Shown here piece after piece: positions 6,972-14,203 of a stretch of DNA of 14,203 nt (position 1 is its first letter; every line of letters starts with the position of its first letter). The notes under the pieces were generated by a model. That model was not told the origin of the DNA. It saw nothing but the letters and a program-made list of their open reading frames with translations, and did no database searches. The stretch is from CAYRIY01 sp964424335 (lineage in GTDB: Bacteria; Bacillota; Limnochordia; DTU080; RSA5), in the NCBI GenBank assembly GCA_964424335.1, contig CAYRIY010000091.1, positions 1-14,203 on the forward strand, given 5' to 3'. A program made the translations under genes and the position numbers.

Positions 6972-7388
6972 TCAGTGGTCGCCTCTTCGTTGCTCGAGGA
7001 TTTCGAGGAACGCACGCTTGTCCTCCGGGGAAATGAGGATTGTCCGGCGGCCACCGTACGTGATACGGAGGCGGTCCATAGAGAAGGCGGGGCTCGCCAG
7101 AGGATCGCGGGTCTCCTTGATCGAGCGTATCTCGTCGATGGGAACAACATGTTTAAATGGGCCGGACCTCACGTAGAGCGCGGCATCGTCCACCACGTAG
7201 TAAGTGGACCTCAATAGCCAGACCGGATAAAACCCTCCAGCGAGCAGCACCGGCGCCAACACCAACGCGAGTGTCAAGGGGCCTTTAATGAAGGTGAGCA
7301 CCATGACGCCGACCACCATGGCGGCGGATAGGTAGATCAAGGCTGCGACCCACGCATCGACCTTGGAGCGAAACACGACACCCTTCAA
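6972..7388 (-). CDS. Membrane protein with bacterial PH domain (bPH_4/DUF1200-like)
   Basis: A 138-aa membrane protein. Two hydrophobic helices (about 11-34 and 37-59) are followed by a cytoplasmic PH-like domain with typical signatures: STYYVVDDAALYVRSGPF (61-78), VVPIDEIRSIKETRDPLASPA (81-101), DRLRITYGGRRTILISP (105-121) and DKRAFLEIL. This matches the bPH_4 family, whose function is unknown. The TTG at 7388 is preferred: AGGAGG (7400-7405) lies 11 nt upstream, and family members usually begin just before FRSKxD, as here (MKGVVFRSKVD). An in-frame ATG at 7433 would add 15 non-hydrophobic residues and has no clear ribosome-binding site. The gene is divergent from jetA and shares its upstream region. 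Confidence 0.8.
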   Translation of the reverse strand: MKGVVFRSKVDAWVAALIYLSAAMVVGVMVLTFIKGPLTLALVLAPVLLAGGFYPVWLLRSTYYVVDDAALYVRSGPFKHVVPIDEIRSIKETRDPLASPAFSMDRLRITYGGRRTILISPEDKRAFLEILEQRRGDH

Positions 7389-7566
7389 CGTACTTCCGGC
7401 CTCCTGTCGACCTCGAACAATCGAGAGCGGCATCTTCGACTTTTAAAGTAATACCGCGCGGGACCATGTGTCCCCTCTGATTTCCAGCCCACGTGCCAAG
7501 GTAGTACGTCTATATGCGAGCACACTCCAGTAGGAACCTGCCGGGCCTTGTGGAAGTCTGCGAAAA
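7389..7566. promoter_or_regulatory. Divergent intergenic region upstream of the Wadjet operon
   Basis: These 178 nt separate the PH-domain gene from jetA and must contain the Wadjet promoter. A TATATG (7511-7516) could be a -10 element for jetA, but no matching -35 lies 16-18 nt upstream. GGGACCATGTGTCCC (7470-7484) is a short imperfect palindrome with arms GGGAC and GTCCC that might be a protein-binding site. The jetA ATG has only a weak GGAAG at 7552-7556, about 10 nt upstream, so its translation may be low compared with jetB. Nothing here is decisive. Confidence 0.3.
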
Positions 7567-9024
7567 ATGGACTACGATTACCTTGTCACCTTGCGTCGTA
7601 CACATCCTGCTTGGCGGCTACTCGCATCCGACTACGCGCCCTTTGCCGTCAGTTTCCTTCATCGGTGCTTCATCGAGCCCAACGTCCGCACCATGAGCGA
7701 GCAAGACTTGACTGCAAAGCTTGACGACTACTTGTTTCACCTGCGGGAGCATCTCGGTGAGCACGCGATGCCTCGGGCCGCAATTGATTACCTCAACGAA
7801 TGGGCCGGCGACACCCGAGGATGGCTCAGGCGGTATTACCCGCAAGGCTCCGACGAGCCCCACTACGACCTGACACCTTCGACGGAAGCCGCCATTGGCT
7901 GGCTTGCAAACCTTGAAAACCGCCGGTTCGTCGGGGCCGAGTCCCGGCTCAAGCTCGTCTTTGACTTGCTGCGCGAGATCGTGCAAGGCAGCGAGACCGA
8001 CCCAATGGCGCGCATCGCCGAACTCGAGCGCCGCCGAGCCCAAATCGACGCCGAGATCGAAAATGTCAAAGCGGGCCGCATCGCGTTGATGGACCCGACG
8101 CAACTGAGAGAACGGTTTTTGCAGGCCGTGGAGACGGCTCGAGCGCTGCTCGCGGACTTTCGCCAAGTGGAGCAAAACTTTAGGGAACTTGACCGTGAGG
8201 TGCGCGAGCGCATCGCCACCTGGGAAGGCGGCAAGGGTGAAGTCCTCGAACAAGTCTTTGGCGAGCAGGACATCATCGCCGAATCGGATCAGGGCAAGAG
8301 CTTTCGGGCCTTTTGGGATTTCTTGATGTCGCAGGCAAGGCAAGAAGAGCTCAGTCAATTGATCGACCAATCGATCGAAATTCCTCCGATTGCCGAGATG
8401 AGTCCAGACACCCGCATCCGGCGGATGCACTACGACTGGCTCACCGCGGGCGAGGCGACCCAGCGCACGGTAGCAAGACTTTCCGAGCAGCTTCGCCGTT
8501 TCCTCGACGATCAAGCCTGGCTCGAAAATCGCAGGATCATGACGCTCCTACGCAGTATCGAGCAACACGCTCTCGCAATACGTGAGCAACCGCCCAATGA
8601 GCCACTGATGAGCATCGACGGGGCCGCCCCGGAGGTTGAGCTCCCCATGGACCGCCCGCTCTTTCGCCCTCCGGCAAAGGCGGCGATCGCTGCGGACGAG
8701 GTCGTCGAGGGCGAGGCCGACGGCGCGGTCGATCCCCTCTTCGAGCAAGTGTACGTCGACAAAGAGCGCCTGCGGGCGATCTTGCGCCAGGCGCTGCAGA
8801 CCCGCAGCCAAATCGGCCTCGACGAACTCTTGGCCGAGCACCCGCTCGAGCAGGGCGTGGCAGAGCTCGTCGCTTGGCTTTCCATCGCAGACGTGGACGG
8901 CCGCGGGGTCATTGACGAAAGTCGTACGATTTCGATCGATTGGCAGGACGCATCGGGGCAGCGCCGCATGGCGACGCTCCCTGCCGTCGTCTTTGTCGCA
9001 GACAGCAAGGGGGGATCAACTTGA
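7567..9024 (+). CDS. jetA: Wadjet anti-plasmid system protein JetA (DUF3375, kleisin subunit)
   Basis: JetA is the kleisin that bridges the two JetC ATPase heads and carries the JetB dimer in the Wadjet complex. The 485-aa protein has the full DUF3375 signature: N-terminal MDYDYLVTLRRTHPAWRLL, FLHRCFIEPNVR and DDYLFHLREHLG; then RFVGAESRLKLVFDLLREIVQG and a charged coiled-coil segment (about 145-225, IAELERRRAQIDAEIENVKAG, then RALLADFRQVEQNFRELDREV); then SDQGKSFRAFWDFLMSQARQEELS. The C-terminal part (about 380-480, KERLRAILRQALQTRSQIGLDELL) is compatible with the kleisin winged-helix end. Length is normal. The ATG is supported by alignment of MDYDxL to the family rather than by its weak ribosome-binding site. 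It is the first gene of the jetABCD operon, and its stop overlaps the jetB start. Confidence 0.95.
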   Translation: MDYDYLVTLRRTHPAWRLLASDYAPFAVSFLHRCFIEPNVRTMSEQDLTAKLDDYLFHLREHLGEHAMPRAAIDYLNEWAGDTRGWLRRYYPQGSDEPHYDLTPSTEAAIGWLANLENRRFVGAESRLKLVFDLLREIVQGSETDPMARIAELERRRAQIDAEIENVKAGRIALMDPTQLRERFLQAVETARALLADFRQVEQNFRELDREVRERIATWEGGKGEVLEQVFGEQDIIAESDQGKSFRAFWDFLMSQARQEELSQLIDQSIEIPPIAEMSPDTRIRRMHYDWLTAGEATQRTVARLSEQLRRFLDDQAWLENRRIMTLLRSIEQHALAIREQPPNEPLMSIDGAAPEVELPMDRPLFRPPAKAAIAADEVVEGEADGAVDPLFEQVYVDKERLRAILRQALQTRSQIGLDELLAEHPLEQGVAELVAWLSIADVDGRGVIDESRTISIDWQDASGQRRMATLPAVVFVADSKGGST

Positions 9025-9632
9025 TCGAGTCAGGCATGACGCCCAACGGCGCAAGCGACCAACCGTCGCTTTCCGGACCGCTCATCGCGCTTTTTAAAGG
9101 CGTTCTCTACCGAGACGATCAGCCGGTTCTTTGGCAAGCGCTGCTTCGCCTCGAGAGCCGAGTGCGAGACCACGTTGACGTCCTTGGACTCGAACTGATC
9201 CTCGACGAAGGCGAAGGGTACGCGTTTTTGCGTCAGCGCCCCACCGAAGACGGCCAGCCGGAGTTGCCGCGCCTCATTCCCCGTCGGCAGCTCAGCTACT
9301 CCGTCAGTCTGCTCCTTGCCCTCCTGCGCAAAAAACTTGCCGAGCACGACGCGACCGGAGGCGATCCGCGCCTCATCCTCACCAAAGAACAAATCATCGA
9401 AGCGGTGCGTATCTTTTGGCCCGAAACGGGTGACGAGGTGCGCCTGCAAAACCGGATCGAGGCCGATCTCAACAAAGTTGTCGAACTCGGTTTCTTGCGG
9501 CGGCTAAAGAGCGAAGCCGACCGATTTGAGGTGCGCCGCATTCTCGCCTCTTTTGTGGACGCCCAGTGGCTTGGACAACTGGACGAACAGCTCGCCCAGT
9601 ACCGTGAGCACATCAGCCGGAAGGACGATTGA
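9021..9632 (+). CDS. jetB: Wadjet anti-plasmid system protein JetB (DUF4194, KITE subunit)
   Basis: JetB is the KITE-type winged-helix protein that dimerises on JetA and helps the complex hold DNA, like MukE in MukBEF. The 203-aa product has DUF4194 features: LSGPLIALFKGVLYRDDQPVLWQALLRLESRVRDHVDVLGLELILDE, EGYAFLRQRP, the RRQLSYSVSLLLALLRKKLAEHD segment, and NRIEADLNKVVELGFLRRL, followed by FEVRRILASFVDAQWL. The start is the TTG at 9021, overlapping the jetA stop (TTGA) and preceded by AAGGGGGG (9007-9014) with a 6-nt spacer. An ATG at 9036 is too far from that site, and an in-frame start as far upstream as 8940 would lie deep inside jetA. The overlap points to coupled translation. Confidence 0.93.
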   Translation: MIESGMTPNGASDQPSLSGPLIALFKGVLYRDDQPVLWQALLRLESRVRDHVDVLGLELILDEGEGYAFLRQRPTEDGQPELPRLIPRRQLSYSVSLLLALLRKKLAEHDATGGDPRLILTKEQIIEAVRIFWPETGDEVRLQNRIEADLNKVVELGFLRRLKSEADRFEVRRILASFVDAQWLGQLDEQLAQYREHISRKDD

Positions 9633-9635
9633 GGT

Positions 9636-12600
9636 TTGGAAAACCCACTTCTCGAGTTTGCCGCTACCGACCGCTTGGCCGGTTTTCGTCTCCACCGCTT
9701 TGAGGTGTATAACTGGGGAACGTTTCATCGGCGCGTCTGGGCGATGCGGCCGGACGGAAAAAACGCCCTGCTCACAGGCGACATCGGCTCCGGCAAGTCC
9801 ACACTGGTCGATGCGATCACGACGCTTCTCGTTCCCCCGCAAAGAATCGCGTACAACAAAGCCGCAGGCGCTGACGCAAGGGAGCGAAGCTTGCGCTCCT
9901 ACGTACTTGGCTATTACAAGTCGGAGCGCGCGGATGGGAGCCTGGGCGTCAAACCGATCGGGCTCAGGGATCACACCCATTACTCCGTCGTGCTGGCGCA
10001 CTTTCACAACGAGGGTTACCGCCTCGATCTCACACTCGCCCAGGTCTTTTGGTTTCGCGATCCCCAAGAGCCGCCGTCTCGTCTTTACGTCGTCGCTGAT
10101 CGCCCCCTCTCCATTTCGTCGGACTTTGCCGACTTCGGATCCGACATCGCCGCGCTGCGCAAGAGATTGCGGGAAGATCCCGCGGTTCGGCTTTTCGACC
10201 GATTTCCCCAGTATGCGGCTGACTTTCGCCGCCGATTCGGCATCGAAAGCGACCAGGCGCTCGACCTATTTCACCAAACAGTCTCCATGAAGTCGGTCGG
10301 CAATCTGACCGACTTCGTGCGCGAGCACATGCTCGAGGCCTTTGACGTCGAAGGTCGCATCGAGGAGTTGATCGGCCACTTTGACAACCTCGATCGGGCG
10401 CACGAAAGTGTCTTGAAAGCAAAGCAGCAGGTCGAGGCTTTGCAACCCATGATCGCCGACCTTGATCGCTTTGCCGAGATCACGCAAAAGGCCGAGGAGT
10501 TGCGCGCATGCCGCGAGGCTTTGCGCCCCTGGTTTGCCTTGCTAAAATCCGAGTTGCTCGAAGAGCGCCTCGATAGGCTGGACCGAGAGATCGAACGCCT
10601 CGGCGCTCGGATCAAGCAATACGAAGCGCAGCGCCTCGCGGAGCAAACCCGTCGAGACGATTTGAGGAGTGCAATCAAAGAAAACGGCGGTGACCGACTC
10701 GAGCGCCTCCAAGGAGAAATTCGCGCCGCCCAAAAAGAGGCCGATGAACGGCGTCGCCGCGCCGAAGCCTACCGGGCGCTCAGCTCAAAGCTCGAATTGG
10801 ACGAAGCGGTCGACGAAGAAGCGTTTCTCTCCAACCGCCGGGCCCTTGCTAAACAGCTCGAGGCGATCGATGAGCGCTACGCAGACGCGCAAAACGAGAT
10901 CGTCGAAACGCGCGTCACCCTGCGCAACCTAGACCAGCAGTACCGCGAGGTCGCGACGGAAATCGAATCGCTTAAGGGCCGTCGATCCAATATACCCTCG
11001 CACATGCTCGAGCTGCGTCAAAGGCTCGCACAAGGCATCGGGGTCAAGGAGGACGACTTGCCGTTCGCAGGCGAGCTGGTCCAGGTCCGAGAAGGCGAGT
11101 CGGACTGGGAAGGGGCCATCGAACGGCTCCTTCACAACTTCGGCCTCTCGCTCGTCGTCCCTGACCGCCACTACCGCGCGGTCGCGGAGTGGGTCGACCG
11201 CACGCACCTGCGAGGTCGGCTCGTCTATTTTCGCGTCCGAGCGAAGCAGCCCGGTGAGAGGCCCTTCGATTCGAGCGGCTTGCATCCGGACTCACTCCTA
11301 CACAAGATCGCTGTCCGTCCCGACTCCGAGTTTTACGCCTGGATCGAAAGGGAGCTTGCCCGCCGATTTGACTACACCTGCGCCACCGACCTAGAACAGT
11401 TTCGCCGGGAACAGCGCGCCATTACCAAGGCCGGCCAGATCAAAGGCGGCGGCGAGCGGCACGAAAAGGATGACCGCCACGCGATCGACGACCGTTCCCG
11501 CTACGTTCTCGGGTGGAGCAACGAGGCCAAGATCGCCGCGTTAGAAAAGGAAGCCCGCACTTTGCGTCTGCGCGGCGAGGAGATCGCACGGCATGCCGCC
11601 GGCCTAGAGAAAGAGCACGCCGCCATGCGGGAGCGGAGGGACGCGATCATCCAGCTCCAGGGGTACGATCGCTTCGAGACGCTCGATTGGCAGTCCGTCG
11701 TGCTGACGCTACAAGCGTTGATCCAAGAGCGCGACGCTTTGACGGCGGCCTCAGACCGCCTGCGCGTCCTCCGGAACGAGTTGGAAAAGCTCGAAGCCTC
11801 CATGGAAGAGACCGAACGGGCGCTCCGAGAAGCCGAGCGCGAACAGGGCGTGCGCCAAGACCGCCGCGCGATCGCGGAGGGCCAACTGAGCGAGGCGCGC
11901 GCCATCCTCGATGCCACGCCCGAGGACGTGAAAGGGCGGCTGTTTCCCAAACTGGCACAGATGCGCGCCGATGCCCTCGGCGACGTCAAACTGACGGTCG
12001 AGTCCTGCGAGGGACGCCAGAGCGCGATGCGTGAGTGGCTCCAGGCCAAGATCGACGCCGAAGAAAAGCGCCTGAGCCGTCTGCGTGACCGCATCATCGA
12101 TGCGATGCGCACTTATCAGACCCGCTGGCCGGCTGAGACCCGGGAGGTCGACGTGAGCGTCGAGGCGGGCAACGAATACCGCGCCATGCTGCAGCGGCTC
12201 ATCGCAGACGACCTGCCCCGCTTTGAAGCCCGGTTTCGAGAGTTGCTCCGTGAGAATACCATCCGCGAAGTGGCCGCTTTTCAAGCCCAACTGAACAAAG
12301 AGCGCGAGGCCATCCGGGAGCGGATCGAAACGATCAACCGCTCGCTCAAAGGGATCGACTACAATCCGGGACGGTACATTGCGTTGCTCGTTGAACCGAC
12401 GCACGATCCGGAGGTCCGAGAGTTTCGTGAAGCGCTAAGGGCTTGCACGGAGGGGACGCTCACAGGTTCCGAAGACGACCAGTATTCGCAGAACAAGTTT
12501 TTGCAAGTCAAGGCGATCATTGAGCGCTTTCGCGGGCGAGAGGGCACGGTGGAACTCGACCGTCGCTGGACGCGCAAAGTGACCGACGTGCGCAATTGGT

Positions 12601-13028
12601 TTTTGTTTTCGGCCTCCGAACGCTGGCGAGAAGACGACTCGGAGCACGAGCATTACACGGATTCCGGCGGCAAGTCCGGGGGTCAAAAGGAGAAACTTGC
12701 ATACACCGTGCTGGCGGCGAGCCTTGCCTATCAATTTGGACTCGAATGGGGAGAGATTCGCTCACGCTCATTTCGCTTCGTCGTGATCGACGAGGCCTTT
12801 GGCCGGGGCTCAGATGAATCGGCGCGATACGGACTCGAACTGTTTGAGCGCCTCAACCTACAAGTGCTCGTGGTCACGCCCTTGCAAAAGATTCACGTCA
12901 TCGAGCCGTACGTCTCCAGCGTCTCCTTTGTGCACAACGAGGGCGGTCGAGATTCGCGCGTGCGCAACCTGACGATCGAAGAGTACCAAAGCGAAAAGGC
13001 GGCGCGCAATTGGGTGCAGGTGTCGTGA
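9636..13028 (+). CDS. jetC: Wadjet anti-plasmid system protein JetC (MukB-like SMC ATPase)
   Basis: JetC is the SMC motor of Wadjet; its dimer hydrolyses ATP to extrude DNA loops until JetD is triggered on small circles. The protein is 1130 aa. The N-terminal head has FEVYNWGTFH (22-31) and Walker A GDIGSGKST (48-56). Coiled coils cover about 220-470 and 630-950 and flank a hinge-like middle domain at about 473-630 (DLPFAGELVQV, WEGAIERLLHNFGLSLVVPD, HLRGRLVYFRV). The C-terminal head has the ABC signature SGGKSGGQKEKLAYTVLAASLAYQF (from residue 1010), Walker B VVIDEAFGRGSDES (D1052, E1053) and the tail LVVTPLQKIHVIEPYV. All ATPase residues are present. The gene begins 3 nt after jetB; the TTG at 9636 is the only start that precedes FRLHRFEVYNWG closely, with GGAAGG 11 nt upstream. 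GTGA at the end overlaps jetD. Confidence 0.96.
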   Translation: MENPLLEFAATDRLAGFRLHRFEVYNWGTFHRRVWAMRPDGKNALLTGDIGSGKSTLVDAITTLLVPPQRIAYNKAAGADARERSLRSYVLGYYKSERADGSLGVKPIGLRDHTHYSVVLAHFHNEGYRLDLTLAQVFWFRDPQEPPSRLYVVADRPLSISSDFADFGSDIAALRKRLREDPAVRLFDRFPQYAADFRRRFGIESDQALDLFHQTVSMKSVGNLTDFVREHMLEAFDVEGRIEELIGHFDNLDRAHESVLKAKQQVEALQPMIADLDRFAEITQKAEELRACREALRPWFALLKSELLEERLDRLDREIERLGARIKQYEAQRLAEQTRRDDLRSAIKENGGDRLERLQGEIRAAQKEADERRRRAEAYRALSSKLELDEAVDEEAFLSNRRALAKQLEAIDERYADAQNEIVETRVTLRNLDQQYREVATEIESLKGRRSNIPSHMLELRQRLAQGIGVKEDDLPFAGELVQVREGESDWEGAIERLLHNFGLSLVVPDRHYRAVAEWVDRTHLRGRLVYFRVRAKQPGERPFDSSGLHPDSLLHKIAVRPDSEFYAWIERELARRFDYTCATDLEQFRREQRAITKAGQIKGGGERHEKDDRHAIDDRSRYVLGWSNEAKIAALEKEARTLRLRGEEIARHAAGLEKEHAAMRERRDAIIQLQGYDRFETLDWQSVVLTLQALIQERDALTAASDRLRVLRNELEKLEASMEETERALREAEREQGVRQDRRAIAEGQLSEARAILDATPEDVKGRLFPKLAQMRADALGDVKLTVESCEGRQSAMREWLQAKIDAEEKRLSRLRDRIIDAMRTYQTRWPAETREVDVSVEAGNEYRAMLQRLIADDLPRFEARFRELLRENTIREVAAFQAQLNKEREAIRERIETINRSLKGIDYNPGRYIALLVEPTHDPEVREFREALRACTEGTLTGSEDDQYSQNKFLQVKAIIERFRGREGTVELDRRWTRKVTDVRNWFLFSASERWREDDSEHEHYTDSGGKSGGQKEKLAYTVLAASLAYQFGLEWGEIRSRSFRFVVIDEAFGRGSDESARYGLELFERLNLQVLVVTPLQKIHVIEPYVSSVSFVHNEGGRDSRVRNLTIEEYQSEKAARNWVQVS

Positions 13029-14203
13029 GCTGGACCACCCCGGATGACTTAATGCAACAAATGCTTCGAAGGTGGGAGCGCGGCGACATCCCCAAGGCGC
13101 GCATCCTTGGCGAGGCTCTGTTTCCTCTCGAGCTTCGCATCAAAGGCCCTACCACCAGGGAACTGGCCAACCGGTTTGGAGACGTCATGGCGTGGGTCGA
13201 CGCCTTAAGGAAAAGCAGTGCAGAAGTTCGGGGATACGGCTACGAAATCCGCTGGGAGCAAGTGAACAACCGTGTCCACGGCGCCAACGACCTGCCGGTT
13301 GCTGCCGTCTTCCCAACCGAGCAGGACGCCCTTCGCTTCATGCGCCGCCAGTCTGAGGCGGAGCGTCTGTGGCGGCTCGTTGACGCCACGCTTGCACGCT
13401 ATTCAACGCTCAAAGAGTGGCTGGCGCGTCGCTCGCTTACCGCGCTGCGACACGCCTCCGATTGGGACCGAATCCTCGCCGTCCTCGATTGGTTTGCCGC
13501 GCACCCCCGATCGGGACTTTACTTGCGCCAACTCGACATCCCGGACGTCGACACCAAGTTTATCGAATCCAACAGAGGTCTGCTCTCCGAGCTCCTCGAC
13601 CAAATCTTGCCGCCGGATGCCATCGACGCCACCGCCACGGGCGTGACAAACTTTTCCGCCCGATACGGTCTGCGCCAAGAAGTCCCGACGATCCGCTTTC
13701 GCCTCCTCGACCCCGCTCTTTACATCCAAGGATTGAGCGATCTTGCCGTGCTTCCCGAGGAGTTTGCCAAGCTCGACCTTCACCCGGTACGCGTCTTTAT
13801 CACCGAAAACCGCACGAACGGTCTGGCATTCCCGGCGTCTCCCCAGAGCATCGTGATCTTTGGGTTGGGCTACGGCATCGACCGGCTCTCCGATGTCCCA
13901 TGGCTACGAGATGCCGAAGTTTGGTATTGGGGCGACATCGATACTCACGGCTTTGGCATCCTCAACCGCATGCGGGCCGCTTTCCCCCATGTACGCTCGT
14001 TTTTGATGGACCGGGAAACGCTTGTAAGGCATCGAACGCTCTGGGTCGAAGAGCCTGCCGGCAAGCGCTACGACGGCGAGCCCACCCGGCTCACCACTCA
14101 GGAGTACGAGCTCTTTGACGATCTGCGTCACGATCGGTTGGGGCCGTGCGTCCGACTCGAACAAGAGCGCATAAGCTGGGCGTGGCTTCAACAAGCGCTC
14201 GAG
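13025..14203 (+). CDS. jetD: Wadjet anti-plasmid system protein JetD (DUF3322/DUF2220, Toprim nuclease; 3' end beyond window)
   Basis: JetD is the nuclease that cuts the plasmid once JetABC has finished loop extrusion. Reading from GTG at 13025 (GTGA overlap with the jetC stop) stays open for 393 codons to the window edge without a stop. The N-terminal half (about 1-200) fits DUF3322: MSWTTPDDLMQQMLRRWERGDIP, FPLELRIKGPTTRELANRF, YEIRWEQVNNRVHGANDLP, SDWDRILAVLDWFAAHPRSGLYLRQLDIPDVDTKFIE. The C-terminal half is DUF2220, a Toprim fold: FITENRTNGLAFP (E261), IVIFGLGYGI, and YWGDIDTHGF with D304 and D306. The predicted metal-binding acidic residues are intact, so the nuclease looks active. The visible end RLEQERISWAWLQQALE is close to the usual C-terminus, so only a few residues are missing. 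It is the last gene of the cluster in the window. Confidence 0.94.
   Translation, partial: MSWTTPDDLMQQMLRRWERGDIPKARILGEALFPLELRIKGPTTRELANRFGDVMAWVDALRKSSAEVRGYGYEIRWEQVNNRVHGANDLPVAAVFPTEQDALRFMRRQSEAERLWRLVDATLARYSTLKEWLARRSLTALRHASDWDRILAVLDWFAAHPRSGLYLRQLDIPDVDTKFIESNRGLLSELLDQILPPDAIDATATGVTNFSARYGLRQEVPTIRFRLLDPALYIQGLSDLAVLPEEFAKLDLHPVRVFITENRTNGLAFPASPQSIVIFGLGYGIDRLSDVPWLRDAEVWYWGDIDTHGFGILNRMRAAFPHVRSFLMDRETLVRHRTLWVEEPAGKRYDGEPTRLTTQEYELFDDLRHDRLGPCVRLEQERISWAWLQQALE

Noticed and set aside
7618..8514. Long 298-codon open frame on the minus strand opposite jetA
   Set aside because: It mirrors jetA codon by codon, as expected from GC-rich codon use. The jetA protein matches a known family throughout and the minus-strand product has no recognisable motif or ribosome-binding site.
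9526..10290. 254-codon plus-strand open frame overlapping jetB and jetC
   Set aside because: Different frame from two well-supported genes; the product is serine/arginine/threonine-rich, typical of an out-of-frame reading.
13417..14118. 233-codon plus-strand open frame inside jetD
   Set aside because: The frame starting at 13025 encodes a full DUF3322/DUF2220 protein across the same stretch; this alternative is arginine/proline-rich noise.
1..14203. CRISPR arrays, tRNA or rRNA genes, insertion sequences or long direct repeats
   Set aside because: None were recognised on reading both strands; no repeat-spacer pattern, no tRNA-like arms and no transposase-like protein.

Overview
The window is a moderately GC-rich bacterial chromosome segment packed with genes on both strands. 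Most starts are preceded by strong purine-rich Shine-Dalgarno sites (GGAGG-type), and GTG or TTG starts are frequent. That pattern, the LiaS/LiaR-like two-component pair and the LacI/ABC sugar-binding genes would fit a GC-rich Bacillota-like or related thermophile/soil lineage, but this is inference. No rRNA, tRNA, CRISPR array, transposase or integrase was seen.

Layout. (1) 1-1151, plus strand: the 3' part of a NarL-type sensor histidine kinase, cut by the window edge, overlapped by 4 nt by its LuxR/NarL response regulator. (2) 1179-3944, minus strand: a LacI-family regulator followed by an FAD-dependent oxidoreductase with a C-terminal carbohydrate-binding-like beta domain, probably one operon. 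(3) 3945-4141: a divergent control region with two near-identical LacI-type operators (core GTTAGCGCTAAC) just upstream of (4) 4142-5431, an exported sugar-type ABC solute-binding protein. No permease gene follows it. (5) 5597-6592: an aminoglycoside-phosphotransferase-fold kinase. (6) 6620-7388, minus strand: a two-helix small membrane protein and a two-helix protein with a bacterial PH (bPH_4-like) domain. (7) 7567 to the right edge, plus strand: a type I Wadjet operon, jetA-jetB-jetC-jetD. jetD runs off the edge after 393 codons, probably only a few residues short of its end.

The Wadjet operon is the standout. JetA (DUF3375, kleisin), JetB (DUF4194, KITE subunit), JetC (MukB-like SMC ATPase) and JetD (DUF3322/DUF2220, Toprim nuclease) form a known SMC-family defence machine. 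It extrudes DNA loops and cleaves small circular plasmid DNA. All visible catalytic motifs are intact and the four genes are translationally coupled (overlap, 3-nt gap, overlap), so the system looks functional. It is a described system, not a new one.

The LacI/oxidoreductase/solute-binding-protein block looks like a carbohydrate-uptake and -modification locus under one repressor. It lacks permeases, an ATPase and glycoside hydrolases here, which must lie elsewhere or have been lost.
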